This document shows, piece by piece, positions 25,277 through 33,808 of a stretch of DNA of 64,000 bases. The stretch lies in assembly GCF_001029505.1 (NCBI RefSeq), contig NZ_LEKH01000002.1, positions 124,001-188,000 of the forward strand, written 5' to 3'. The DNA comes from Rubrobacter aplysinae (GTDB lineage Bacteria > Actinomycetota > Rubrobacteria > Rubrobacterales > Rubrobacteraceae). How positions within the stretch are numbered: the first letter of the stretch is position 1; each line of letters opens with the position of its first letter. The notes under the pieces were generated by a model. That model was not told the DNA's origin. It saw only the letters and a program-made list of their open reading frames with translations, and did not search any database. The translations under genes were made by a program, and so were the position numbers.

Positions 25277-27148
25277 CTATATCGCCTCCGCGGGCTCCCC
25301 CCGGCTCTCCTGTAGCTCCTGTATTTCCTGTAGCGTCTGCCGCACCCGGCGCACGGCGGGCACCAGATCCCCCGGAGACTCCAAGTCCACGGCCTCGACG
25401 ACGGTCGCGCTGCGCGAGCGCCTCAGGTACGAAGACACCACCCGCGCCTCGTCCGCCCCCGCGGACTCGCCGGGCAGCCCGCCCCTGCCCGCGAGCGCCT
25501 CCGACGCGAAATCCGAGAGCCCGGCCTCATCACCCTCCTCGAACCCCCGGTGGGCGACCAGCCGCCCGCCCCGGAGCACGAACACCTCCATCACCCCGGG
25601 CTCGGTGGAGGGCGCGACGACAGCCTGCGGGCCGCCGGAGCTCACGGAGCCCACTATCGCCCGCGCCAGCCGGGCGCGCTCTATCCCCGAGATGAGGTCC
25701 CGCAGGCGGGCCGCCGCCTCGAACTCCAGCTCCCCGGCCAGCCGCGCGCGCTCGGCGACGAGCGCCCGCAGGTGCTCCTCCCCGCCCTCGCCGCGCAGCA
25801 ACGCCGCCATACCGTCCACGACCGTGCGGCGGTACTCCTCCTCATCCATCCCGATGCACGGCGCGCAGCGGCCCATCTGCCCGTAGAAGCACGGCCCGCG
25901 CTCCGCCACGCCCTCGCCGGAGCACCTTCTCAGAGGAAAGATGCGGCCGAGCGCCTCTGTACAGGAGCCCAGCATCCCGGCGCTGCGGTACGGACCGAGG
26001 AAGATCGCCTCCCCCGGCGTCTCCTCGTCGGCCGGGACCCTCTCCGGCACAGGATAAGTCTCCTCCAGAGAGAGCCTTATGAACCAGCTCTTGCCTTCGC
26101 CGCGCCCGACGGTGTTGTAGCGGGGCAGCAGGCGCCGGATCTCCCGCGCCTCCAATATAAGCGCGTACAGCTCGCTGCCGGTCTCCTCGTAGCGGACCTC
26201 CGCCGTCTCCTCGACGAGCCGCCCGATCTTGCGCCGCCCGTCACCGCTACCGAAGTAAGTCCTGACGCGGGCCCTGAGGTTCTTGGCCTTGCCCACGTAT
26301 AGCGCGGTACCATCTTTGTCCACGAAATAGTAGACGCCGGGCGTATCCGGCACGCCTTCCGCGAGGTGCTGCTTCTGGGGCTTCGGGCGTTTTTTGGAAG
26401 AACGCCGCAGCGTCGCCGCCTCTCCCGCGCTCTTCACCCCGGCCGAGTCGAGCAGCTTCAAAAGCCTCGCCAGAACCCCGGAGGTAGCCGCCGCGTCCGC
26501 CAGCGCCCGGTGGTTCGGAGAAGCCTGTATCCCGAAGTGCTCCACGAGCGCCGAGAGCTTGTAGCGCCCCAGCCCCGGCACGAGGGTACGGGCCAGCTTC
26601 AGGGTGTCGAGGCCGGGGTTGGAGAGCGGCTCCAGGCCGCAGGACTCTCGCGCGGCGTCCACGAAGGCGCGGTCGAATGACACGTTGTGCCCGACCAGCA
26701 CGCACCCTTCGGCGAACTCCTCGAAGCGCGGCATGACCTCCGCGGGCGGCGGGGCCCCGGCGACCATCTCGTCCGTGATGCCGGTCAGCTTTACCACGAA
26801 GGGTTGTATCGGTACGCTGGGATTGACCAGCGTGGAGAACTCCTCCACCACCTCTCCGCGCCACAGCTTTACCGCCCCGATCTCCGTGATGCCGCCCTCC
26901 TTTGAGGAGGAGCCGGTGGTCTCCACGTCGAAGACTACGTATGGCGTGTCGCCGAGCGGGAGCGCGGCCGGGTCCACGGTCCGCAGGCAGTCTCCCTCCC
27001 ACACCAACCTGGGATCGTCCGGGACGGCGCGCTCCACCAGCCTGCGGGCGTCACCGTTGGCCGCCGCGAGGGCCAGGTAGTCTCTCGCCACCTCCCCGGC
27101 GCTTACCGGCTCCCGGCTTTTCACGAAGCCGTAGAGGCTACGGGACAC
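25277..27148 (-). CDS. DEDDh exonuclease fused to GIY-YIG endonuclease (UvrC-like N-part)
   Basis: 623 residues in three parts. A ~60-residue N-terminal extension precedes a DnaQ-type 3'-5' exonuclease (YVVFDVETTG, LVGHNVSFDRAF, HRALADAAAT: all DEDDh residues). This is followed by a GIY-YIG nuclease (TPGVYYFVDKDGTALYVGKAKNLRARV), a UvrC-like Cys segment (GPCFYGQMGRCAPCIG) and a UVR-like helix pair (EFEAAARLRDLISGIERA). It lacks the RNase H and HhH half of UvrC. Similar fusions occur in mycobacteria and are thought to act in repair. It overlaps the stop of the helix-hairpin-helix gene by 11 bases, with GGAGG before the GTG start. Confidence 0.88.
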   Translation of the reverse strand: MSRSLYGFVKSREPVSAGEVARDYLALAAANGDARRLVERAVPDDPRLVWEGDCLRTVDPAALPLGDTPYVVFDVETTGSSSKEGGITEIGAVKLWRGEVVEEFSTLVNPSVPIQPFVVKLTGITDEMVAGAPPPAEVMPRFEEFAEGCVLVGHNVSFDRAFVDAARESCGLEPLSNPGLDTLKLARTLVPGLGRYKLSALVEHFGIQASPNHRALADAAATSGVLARLLKLLDSAGVKSAGEAATLRRSSKKRPKPQKQHLAEGVPDTPGVYYFVDKDGTALYVGKAKNLRARVRTYFGSGDGRRKIGRLVEETAEVRYEETGSELYALILEAREIRRLLPRYNTVGRGEGKSWFIRLSLEETYPVPERVPADEETPGEAIFLGPYRSAGMLGSCTEALGRIFPLRRCSGEGVAERGPCFYGQMGRCAPCIGMDEEEYRRTVVDGMAALLRGEGGEEHLRALVAERARLAGELEFEAAARLRDLISGIERARLARAIVGSVSSGGPQAVVAPSTEPGVMEVFVLRGGRLVAHRGFEEGDEAGLSDFASEALAGRGGLPGESAGADEARVVSSYLRRSRSATVVEAVDLESPGDLVPAVRRVRQTLQEIQELQESRGEPAEAI

Positions 27149-28193
27149 GGACCTCCGCCCCGCTCTCCCCCGCTTCCTTGACTTCCTCTGTCACCTCGCG
27201 CGCGGCCTCGGCGATGGTCCGGGCCTGCGCATCGGTAACCCCCTCGATGCGGGAGAGGTTCTCGTAGGTGTACTCGTGGTCCAGCAGCCCGCTCGCCAGT
27301 ACCCGGGAGCGGGTCTTCATCCCGACGCCGGGCAGCTTCTCGGTGTGGAACACCTTGCCGCGCTGTATCCGCAGGTTCTCGACCCCGGCGATCCTCTCCC
27401 CGTCCACCAGCACCCGGCGCAGCACGTCGGCGAACTCCTCGACCTGCTCGGGGTAGTAGACGCCGCGACCCATTAGGGAGGGCGTCATCGGCAAGGGGTG
27501 TATGAGGTTCGCGTTGCGCACCGTGGTGTGGCCCGGCGGCTCCTCGTCGCCCAGCGGGTCGGCGCCGCCGAGGGCCTGGGCGCGGAAGGCGTGCTCGGCA
27601 ACCTGCGGCTCTATATCAGAGGAGAGATCCAGCTCGGTCACGACCGGCGCGCCCCGGAAACGGTCGTTGCGGTTCGCGGCGTACAGAAAGCGCCGTCCGT
27701 CGGCCTCGTTGCGGTAGAACTCCACGACGGCATCCGCCCGCTTGGCGCCGATGCCCGGCAGCCGCGAGAGCGCCTTGGCGTCGCCGGCGGAGATCATGGC
27801 CCGCAGCTCATCCTCGTCCACGGCCTCGGCGGCCTTGGCGGCGGCCCGCTTGTCCACGCCGCTCACCAGCTCCAGGATGCCCTGCACGCTATCCGGGCAC
27901 ACGCCGCGGCGGAGGTGGTTGATCCTGCGCACCGCCGTCCACTCGTTGTTCTCCTCCCAGTGCCAGACGTACTCGCGCACCCGCTCGACCGCCGCCGCGT
28001 CCTCCGGCACGAACTCGATGGTCACCGCGTTTCCGACATAGCGGCCGTTGGTGTGGGGCAGGTTCTCGGCGTGCTCCATTACCTGCACCTTTACCGACGG
28101 CGAGTAGAAAGAGAGGTGTACCGGAACCTTCTTGGCGACCTCCTTCATCAGCCGCCGCCGGAACGTATTTTCTTCTGCACTAGGATCGAACAT
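27138..28193 (-). CDS. Helix-hairpin-helix protein, putative DNA repair partner
   Basis: 351 residues. Two HhH-like segments are clear: ALSRLPGIGAKRADAVVEFY (about residues 161-180) and KLPGVGMKTRSRVLASGLL (about 288-306), the latter followed by a helical NLSRIEGVTDAQARTIAEAA. The N-terminal ~120 residues have no family I recognise. HhH pairs bind DNA backbone without sequence preference. It is translationally coupled to the exonuclease/GIY-YIG gene that follows, which suggests they act together on DNA. No catalytic motif seen. Confidence 0.65.
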   Translation of the reverse strand: MFDPSAEENTFRRRLMKEVAKKVPVHLSFYSPSVKVQVMEHAENLPHTNGRYVGNAVTIEFVPEDAAAVERVREYVWHWEENNEWTAVRRINHLRRGVCPDSVQGILELVSGVDKRAAAKAAEAVDEDELRAMISAGDAKALSRLPGIGAKRADAVVEFYRNEADGRRFLYAANRNDRFRGAPVVTELDLSSDIEPQVAEHAFRAQALGGADPLGDEEPPGHTTVRNANLIHPLPMTPSLMGRGVYYPEQVEEFADVLRRVLVDGERIAGVENLRIQRGKVFHTEKLPGVGMKTRSRVLASGLLDHEYTYENLSRIEGVTDAQARTIAEAAREVTEEVKEAGESGAEVRVP

Positions 28194-28226
28194 AGAACGT
28201 ATATTCTACCATCGGCTCTGTATCCC

Positions 28227-29489
28227 CTAGCCGCCAGCGGGGGTCTCGGGGCTCGTGAGCACCCCCGGCCGCAGCACTATCGCCTCGACCGGCTCCCCGG
28301 CTGCCACCCCCTCGCACTCGGGGCCTATCATCGCCAGGGCGTCGGCCTTCGTGAGCGAGCTTATGAGGCCGGAGCCCTGCGCTCCCACCGACTCCGCCCG
28401 CCATCCTCTATCGGTGCGGGTGAGGCTGACGCGCATGGCGTGGGTGCGGCCGAACTTGTTCTCCACGGCCTCGTCGAAGTATACCTCCGTGCGGGGCCTG
28501 CCGGGGTCCTCGCGCTCGCGACGGCCCATCATGCGGGAGATCGCGGGCCGCACGAAGAGCTCGAAGCAGACCATCGCACTGACCGGATTTCCCGGCAGGC
28601 CGAAGAAGCGCACGTCCTCGCGGGTGCCGTAGAAGACCGGCTTTCCGGGCTTTAGCTTGATGCCCCAGAAACGCTGCTCGACGCCGAGTTCCAGGAGCAT
28701 CTCCTTGACGAGATCCCGCTCCCCCATCGAGACGCCGCCGCTGGTCACGACTATATCCGCCGACTCCAGGGCCTGGCTCATTGCCGAGCGGATGGCCCCC
28801 GGGTCGTCGGTGGCGCTGGCCATGCGGCTGACCCCGGCCCCGGCCTCGCGGGCCTGGGCGAGCAGGGCGTAGGAGTTGGAGTCGTAGACCTCGCCCGGGG
28901 ATAGCTCCCGACTGCCGGGCTCGACCAGCTCCGTGCCCGTGGAGAACACGACGACCCGCGGGCGGCGGCGCACCGGGAGCGAGCCGTAGCCCTGGCTTGC
29001 GGCCAGTGCGATCTCGGAGGGGCCGATCTCCGCGCCGTCCGAGAGCATCAGCTCTCCCTCACGCACGTCCTCGCCGCTGCCACGCACGTTGGCACCGGAA
29101 CGCACGGGACTCTTCAGCTCGAACTCCGCACCGTAGCCGGAGGTGTTCTCCACCGGCACCACGGCGTCCGCGCCCTCGGGGATTACGCCGCCGGTGAAGA
29201 CCTTGACGGCCTCGCCCTCGCCGACGCCTTTCGTGGCCGGGCTCCCCGCCGGGGCCTCGTCCACCACCGGGAACACGCGGCCGACCTCGGCGTCGGCGCT
29301 ACGCAGGGCGAACCCGTCCATCGCGGAGTTCTCGTGCATGGGGGAGTCGAAGCGGGCGTACAGATCGCCTTCGAGCACTAGGCCCTGGGCCTCGGATAGG
29401 GGGGGCTCGACGGCCTCCAGCACCGGGGTGCTCTGGAGCACCTGCCCCAGCGCGTCGCCGTGGTCTATAAGCTCACCGAAAGTCTGCAT
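28227..29489 (-). CDS. moeA: Molybdopterin molybdenumtransferase
   Basis: 420 residues. MoeA inserts molybdate into adenylylated molybdopterin. Landmarks: NSAMDGFALRSAD near the N-terminus, VFTGGVIPEGADAVVPVE, VFSTGTEL, GEVYDSNSYAL, TSGGVSMGERDLVKE and KPGKPVFYG, FFGLPGNPVSAMV. The four-domain MoeA layout is complete. ATG start after GAGGG. It would serve the molybdenum hydroxylase at the left edge of the window. It lies between the HhH gene and cyanase on the same strand. Confidence 0.95.
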   Translation of the reverse strand: MQTFGELIDHGDALGQVLQSTPVLEAVEPPLSEAQGLVLEGDLYARFDSPMHENSAMDGFALRSADAEVGRVFPVVDEAPAGSPATKGVGEGEAVKVFTGGVIPEGADAVVPVENTSGYGAEFELKSPVRSGANVRGSGEDVREGELMLSDGAEIGPSEIALAASQGYGSLPVRRRPRVVVFSTGTELVEPGSRELSPGEVYDSNSYALLAQAREAGAGVSRMASATDDPGAIRSAMSQALESADIVVTSGGVSMGERDLVKEMLLELGVEQRFWGIKLKPGKPVFYGTREDVRFFGLPGNPVSAMVCFELFVRPAISRMMGRREREDPGRPRTEVYFDEAVENKFGRTHAMRVSLTRTDRGWRAESVGAQGSGLISSLTKADALAMIGPECEGVAAGEPVEAIVLRPGVLTSPETPAGG

Positions 29490-29525
29490 TAACCCTCCTC
29501 TGCCGTCCCACCCGTCCCGGGCAGG

Positions 29526-29966
29526 CTACCACTGGTACGGGAGGAACTTGCCGGAGTAGGTGATCCTGACCCGGTCGCCCTCGGGGTCCCCCTCGCGCTC
29601 GACATCCATCCTGAAGTTTATGGCGCTCATTATCCCGTCGCCGAACTCCTCGTGTATGAGGGCCTTTATGGTAGGTCCGTACACTTGGGTAACCTCGTGT
29701 ATGCGGTAGATCGTGGGGTCGGAGGGGACCTCGTGTCCCAGCGCCCCTCGCGTGGGGATCTGCTGCAGGGAGCGGGCCACCTCCTCGTCGAGCCCCAGCG
29801 CCCCGGTCGCGGCCGCAGCCTCCTCGGCGCTCATCGGGTGCTGGCCCATCAGCGCCGCCGTGGTCCATACCTTGTGACGGCCTATCCGCCGCGAGAGCTC
29901 CTCGAAAGTGAGATCCCGCGCACCCTTGGCCTCCAGGATCCTGCGCGTCGCCTCTTCCCGGTCCAT
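29526..29966 (-). CDS. cynS: Cyanate hydratase
   Basis: 146 residues. Cyanase decomposes cyanate with bicarbonate to ammonia and carbon dioxide as a decamer. The N-terminal helix-turn-helix-like domain (LTFEELSRRIGRHKVWTTAALMG) and C-terminal catalytic domain are intact. IYRIHEVTQVYG contains the catalytic Arg and Glu, and GDGIMSAINF contains the catalytic Ser. ATG start directly after GGAGGAGC. The adjacent MetX-like hydrolase and formamidase genes suggest a local set for scavenging one-carbon nitrogen compounds. Confidence 0.95.
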   Translation of the reverse strand: MDREEATRRILEAKGARDLTFEELSRRIGRHKVWTTAALMGQHPMSAEEAAAATGALGLDEEVARSLQQIPTRGALGHEVPSDPTIYRIHEVTQVYGPTIKALIHEEFGDGIMSAINFRMDVEREGDPEGDRVRITYSGKFLPYQW

Positions 29967-30053
29967 GCTCCTCCGATCCAACGTAAGACTGTGGTTCCTG
30001 TGACTTCCAGCCTTACAGGATATACCCGCCACCGGAGGATGCCCGTCTACGGG

Positions 30054-31076
30054 TTAACTGGCGAGCAGCTCCTTGAGGGCGTCGTCTATGAACTTCACGT
30101 CGTCGGGGTTGAGGCCGCCGCCGGCGAAGTGGCCCCACACACCGGGGATCACCCGCAGCTCGGCGCGCTCCGCGTCCTCCATGCGGCCGACGGCGTACTC
30201 CTCGTCCTCGGGCGGGAAGTACAGGTCCTTCTCGGCGGGCATCACGATGGCCTTGGCCCGGATCGAGGCCAGCGCCCGCTCGTAGTCGCCCTCGAATCCC
30301 GGCGTCCGGCCGACGTCTCCGTTCTGCCAGGTCCACAGCATACAGAGAAGGTTGTTCGCGTCCCGGTCGTCGAGGAAGAAGCCCTCCCAGAAGCCGACCA
30401 GGAAGTCCTCCAGTGAGGAGAAGCCCATCTCTCGGTACACCTCGTCCCAGTAGAAGGCCTGCGAGAACCCCCAGCCGGCGTAGACCCGGGCCAGAGCCCT
30501 GATACCCCGGGTGGGCTGCTCCGTATACCAGCCGCCGTCGAAGTCGGCGTCGGCGGTTAGCGCCGCCTTCACGCCCTCCAGGAAGACGATGTTGTGGCGG
30601 CTGGTCTTCGGCGAGCCGCAGAACGGCAGCATGCGCTCGACCATCTCGGGGTGGCTGACGGCCCACTGGTAAGTCTGGCCCGCGCCCATTGACCAGCCGG
30701 TGACGAGCACCAGCTTCTCTATGCCGAAGTGCTCGGTGACGAGCCGGTGCTGCACGGCGATGTTGTCCTGGAAGGTCACGTGCGGAAAGCGCGCCCGGTC
30801 GTAGGGCGGCGGCGTATTGGACGGCGAAGATGAGACACCGTTGCCGAGCATGTTGGGCACGATAATGAAGTACCGCTCGGGGTCGAGGGCCATGCCGGGG
30901 CCGATCAGCCACTCGTTTTCCCAGTGCCGCCCGGAGTACCACGTCGGATAAACGATGGCGTTGCTCTTGTCCTCGTTTAGGGCACCATAGGTCTTGTAGG
31001 CGAGCTTCGCGTCCCGCAGCGTCGCACCCTCCGTTAGCGCTACGTCGCCGAGGTCGAAGGTCTCGTGATCGCTCAT
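30054..31076 (-). CDS. Alpha/beta hydrolase of the homoserine O-acetyltransferase (MetX) superfamily
   Basis: 340 residues. Nucleophile elbow GWSMGAGQTYQWA, oxyanion-region PTWYSGRHWENEWLIG and PNMLGNGVSSSPSNTP, and a late Asp/His pair (MPAEKDLYFPPEDE ... PGVWGHFAGGGLNPDD). The elbow is G-W-S-M-G as in MetX-like proteins, but the rest departs from true homoserine or serine acetyltransferases. Such divergent members are often found with nitrogen metabolism genes, and here cyanase follows and FmdB/formamidase precede. Substrate unknown. ATG start after AGGAGAGGCGAA. Confidence 0.75.
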   Translation of the reverse strand: MSDHETFDLGDVALTEGATLRDAKLAYKTYGALNEDKSNAIVYPTWYSGRHWENEWLIGPGMALDPERYFIIVPNMLGNGVSSSPSNTPPPYDRARFPHVTFQDNIAVQHRLVTEHFGIEKLVLVTGWSMGAGQTYQWAVSHPEMVERMLPFCGSPKTSRHNIVFLEGVKAALTADADFDGGWYTEQPTRGIRALARVYAGWGFSQAFYWDEVYREMGFSSLEDFLVGFWEGFFLDDRDANNLLCMLWTWQNGDVGRTPGFEGDYERALASIRAKAIVMPAEKDLYFPPEDEEYAVGRMEDAERAELRVIPGVWGHFAGGGLNPDDVKFIDDALKELLAS

Positions 31077-31175
31077 TTCGCCTCTCCTTTCCCACCGATT
31101 TCGTCCTGTACCTGGAACTATACGCCCCTCGTGTGCGTCTCGTGCGCACCTCGTCGTGGCGCTAGATTAGGGCGG

Positions 31176-31451
31176 CTAGTGCCCGATCTGCCACGGACGG
31201 CCGCCGCCTTTTCGCGGCCTCGGAGACGGGTCTCCGGGCAAGGACCTGCGTCCGATCCCGGGCTCGGGGCCGCGCTCCATCCTGCGCTTCGCCTCTCCCC
31301 TCGTCCCCGTGCGGTCGCTGACAGCGGGCGCGGAGTACACCCGCCGCGCCTCCCCGCCGCACCCGGGACACACAGGCTCCCCGCCCTCCCGGTGATCGCG
31401 CCACACCTCGAAAGGGCCGCACTCCGGACAGCGGTACTCGTAAACTGGCAT
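31176..31451 (-). CDS. FmdB-family zinc-ribbon protein (copy A)
   Basis: 91 residues. N-terminal FmdB/CxxC_CxxC ribbon: MPVYEYRCPECGPFEV ... PVCPGCGGEARRVYSAPAV, with four zinc-binding cysteines, followed by a basic, Arg/Gly/Pro-rich tail. FmdB was first described as a putative regulator of formamidase. Here it is divergent from a formamidase gene (126 bases between starts), and a second FmdB-formamidase pair lies at 56-57.6 kb. Start ATG with GGAG upstream. Confidence 0.85.
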   Translation of the reverse strand: MPVYEYRCPECGPFEVWRDHREGGEPVCPGCGGEARRVYSAPAVSDRTGTRGEAKRRMERGPEPGIGRRSLPGDPSPRPRKGGGRPWQIGH

Positions 31452-31576
31452 CTAGATCTCCATTTGACAAACTCCATGAAGCGGTGCAGTCTTCAAGATA
31501 TACGTTTCGTTGGAGGCGTTGCAAGGGGTTGCAGGGTTTTTGCGGACGCGTCGCAGAGGGCGCAAAGGAGGAGATC

Positions 31577-32821
31577 GTGGCCGAGAACGTCTTCCCGATA
31601 GACCAGAGCAAGAGCATGTACGAGCAGGACGTACCGGGACACAACCGCTGGCACCCCGAGATACCGGCGGCCGCGACGGTGGAGCCCGGCTCCGAGTTCC
31701 GCATGGACTGCCGGGAGTGGACGGACGGCCAGATCAAAAACACCGACGACGCCAACGACATACGCGACGTGGACCTCTCCCGCAACCATGTGCTCTCAGG
31801 TCCCATCGCGGTGAGCGGCGCAGAGCCCGGCGACGTGCTCGTGGTGGACATCCTCGATCTCGGGCCGCACCTGCCCGACTCCGTGCCCGAGGGCCTTGCC
31901 GGAGCCGGGTGGGGATACACGGGGATATTCGACCGCCACAATGGCGGCGGCTTCCTGACCGACTACTTCCCCGACGCCCACAAGGCTATCTGGGACTTCT
32001 CCGGCATCTACGCCACGAGCCGCCACGTGCCGGGCGTGCGCTTCGCCGGCCTCTCCCATCCGGGGCTCATAGGCTGCGCGCCGTCGAACGAGCTTCTGGC
32101 GGAGTGGAACCGCCGCGAGCGCGACCTGATCCAGACAGAGCCCGACCGCAGCCCGCCGCTCGCCCTGCCGCCCGAGCCCCACAACGCGCTGCTCGGCACG
32201 CTGGACGATTCGCGCAAGGACCGGGTCGCCGGAGAGGCGTGCCGCACCGTCCCGCCCCGGGAGCACGGCGGCAACGTGGACATAAAGAACCTCTCGCGGG
32301 GGACCAGGATCTACTTCCCCGTGTACGTGGAGGGCGCAAATCTCTCCTTGGGCGACCTGCACTTCTCGCAGGGGGACGGTGAGATCACCTTCTGCGGCGC
32401 AATCGAGATGGGCGGCTGGATCGAGCTCGGCGTGGACCTCATAAAGGGCGGCGTCGGGAAGTACGGCATGACGAACCCGATCTTCAAGCCCGGACCCGTA
32501 GAGCCTAGCTACTCTGAGTACCTGACGTTCCAGGGCATCTCGGTGGAGAGCGGGAACAACTACTACCTCGACGCCACCGTCGCCTACCGCCGGGCCTGCA
32601 TGAACGCCATCGAGTACCTGAAGAAGTTCGGCTACACCGGCGAGCAGGCGTATCTGCTGCTAGGGGCCGCCCCGATAGAGGGCCGCATCGGCGGCATCGT
32701 GGACGTCCCCAACTGCTGCGCCACGGTCGGGATACCGACCGAGATCTTCGACTTCGACGTGTACCCCTCGGACGAAGACCTCGTCACCCACGACCTCGGG
32801 AGCCAGGCCGACACCACCTAA
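31577..32821 (+). CDS. fmdA: Formamidase/acetamidase family protein (copy A)
   Basis: 414 residues of the FmdA/AmdA family, which hydrolyses formamide or acetamide to ammonia and acid. Conserved stretches: HNRWHPEIP, GDVLVVDILDLGP, GWGYTGIFDRHNGGGFLTDYFP, HPGLIGCAPS, EHGGNVDIKNLSRGTRIYFPVYVEGA and SQGDGEITFCGAIEMGG. GTG start five bases after AAAGGAGG; earlier in-frame starts have no such site. It is followed by crcB. A ~60-70% similar-looking copy lies at 56046-57284. Confidence 0.93.
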   Translation: MAENVFPIDQSKSMYEQDVPGHNRWHPEIPAAATVEPGSEFRMDCREWTDGQIKNTDDANDIRDVDLSRNHVLSGPIAVSGAEPGDVLVVDILDLGPHLPDSVPEGLAGAGWGYTGIFDRHNGGGFLTDYFPDAHKAIWDFSGIYATSRHVPGVRFAGLSHPGLIGCAPSNELLAEWNRRERDLIQTEPDRSPPLALPPEPHNALLGTLDDSRKDRVAGEACRTVPPREHGGNVDIKNLSRGTRIYFPVYVEGANLSLGDLHFSQGDGEITFCGAIEMGGWIELGVDLIKGGVGKYGMTNPIFKPGPVEPSYSEYLTFQGISVESGNNYYLDATVAYRRACMNAIEYLKKFGYTGEQAYLLLGAAPIEGRIGGIVDVPNCCATVGIPTEIFDFDVYPSDEDLVTHDLGSQADTT

Positions 32822-32903
32822 CATGCTCTAACACCACCTAACGCCACCTGGACCGGACGGGTAGACTCGGGGCGTCCGTAGAGGAGACCCCGGGAGGTGG
32901 GGC

Positions 32904-33281
32904 TTGAACACGCTGCTGGTCGCTGGAGGCGGGGCCGTAGGAGCCGCGCTGCGATACCTGATCGGCGGCTGGGTAGTCTCCCGCCTCGGCCCGGACTTCC
33001 CGTGGGGCACGTTTATCGTGAACGTCTCGGGGTGTCTGCTGATAGGTGCCGTGCTCGGCCTCGTCGAGCACGGCGCTCTGCCGGGCGGGGCGCGGCTTTT
33101 CCTGGCGGTCGGGGTGCTCGGCGGCTACACCACGTTCTCCACCTTCGGCTACGAGACGCTGCGGCTGCTCGAAGGCGGCGAGCTGCTGGCGGCGGCGTCC
33201 AACGCCTTCGGGCAGCTCGCACTCGGGCTCGTGGCCGTGTATCTCGGGCTGGTGGCGGCGCGCATCCTGGCGGGCGCGTAA
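32904..33281 (+). CDS. crcB: CrcB/Fluc fluoride ion channel
   Basis: 125 residues, four membrane helices. GTFIVNVSGCLLIG carries the pore Asn, and GGYTTFSTFGYET carries the phenylalanine and threonine track residues of Fluc channels. It exports fluoride passively as an antiparallel dimer. TTG start six bases after GGGAGG. It lies 82 bases after the formamidase. The DUF190 partner often found with crcB follows only as a broken remnant. No fluoride riboswitch was recognised upstream. Confidence 0.93.
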   Translation: MNTLLVAGGGAVGAALRYLIGGWVVSRLGPDFPWGTFIVNVSGCLLIGAVLGLVEHGALPGGARLFLAVGVLGGYTTFSTFGYETLRLLEGGELLAAASNAFGQLALGLVAVYLGLVAARILAGA

Positions 33282-33307
33282 CGTGTAAGGGAGTCGAGTG
33301 GCCTCGG

Positions 33308-33478
33308 GTGGAGCAGAAAAGACCCGTCGTCGAGCAGCCGCACGCCGAGAAGGTAGCGGGCGCGACCGTGCTGACCGGCATCGTAGGACCGCGGCGGTGG
33401 GAGCACACCTCGCGTATTCTGGGCTTCCCGGACGCCCTGCCGGCGATCGTGGCCGCCATAGACCATCCCGAAAAGTAG
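33308..33478 (+). pseudogene. Truncated DUF190 gene after crcB
   Basis: The frame encodes VEQPHAEKVAGATVLTGIVG followed by an ILGFPDALPAIVAAIDHPEK stop. This matches the middle of DUF190 proteins (…A-x-x-x-x-V/L-A-G-A-T-V-x-x-G-I-x-G … LP-x-x-x-x-x-x-D). The usual N-terminal ~35 residues are missing or replaced and the last ~25 are cut off by a stop. No ribosome binding site is near the GTG. DUF190 genes commonly sit beside crcB, so this is most likely a decayed partner. Confidence 0.6.
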
Positions 33479-33808
33479 AGGCCATGTATAGAGGCCGCGC
33501 TTCCCAACGCTCTCCAAATTGGACGAGAGGATTGACAGGGCCTCGTAATCACGCAGCCGGTGCGCGTGCTCCTCTCCTGCCCGGCGGAGATAGCCGCCCG
33601 GCTCGTCTCTACCACCAGCGTCCGTCCGGTAAGCGGCGCTCGTAGGCCAAGCCGTGGGCGACCTTGCTGGTATCCAAAGCCTGCGAGATCCCCGTAAACC
33701 TCTGTAGACCACACCGATGCTCGCTGGCGAGCGGGCCTCTCCACGGCTCCACGTGGAGCCCACAAAGCCCACAGAGCCCACAGAGCCCACAGAGTCTCCA
33801 GGGTTATC
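33479..33808. other. Non-coding stretch after the DUF190 remnant
   Basis: No gene is supported. Minus-strand frames across it give fragments without a recognisable family. The only clear structure is a 9-bp tandem repeat near its right end. The stretch looks like decaying DNA between crcB and the coiled-coil gene. Confidence 0.4.
33757..33792. repeat. Four-copy 9-bp tandem repeat
   Basis: Four direct units of AGCCCACAG (first unit AGCCCACAA) run without gaps just beyond the stop of the coiled-coil gene. Such a short repeat is prone to slippage and could serve as a strain marker; no function is evident. Confidence 0.8.

Noticed and set aside
32822-32903. Fluoride riboswitch before crcB
   Set aside because: The conserved GGNGATGG...pseudoknot pattern is absent; only short CACCACCTAAC direct repeats are seen.
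33149-33790. Minus-strand 213-codon frame beginning with Val-Gly-Ser repeats
   Set aside because: The start is the 9-bp tandem repeat itself and the frame runs antisense through the DUF190 remnant and crcB; no domain recognised.
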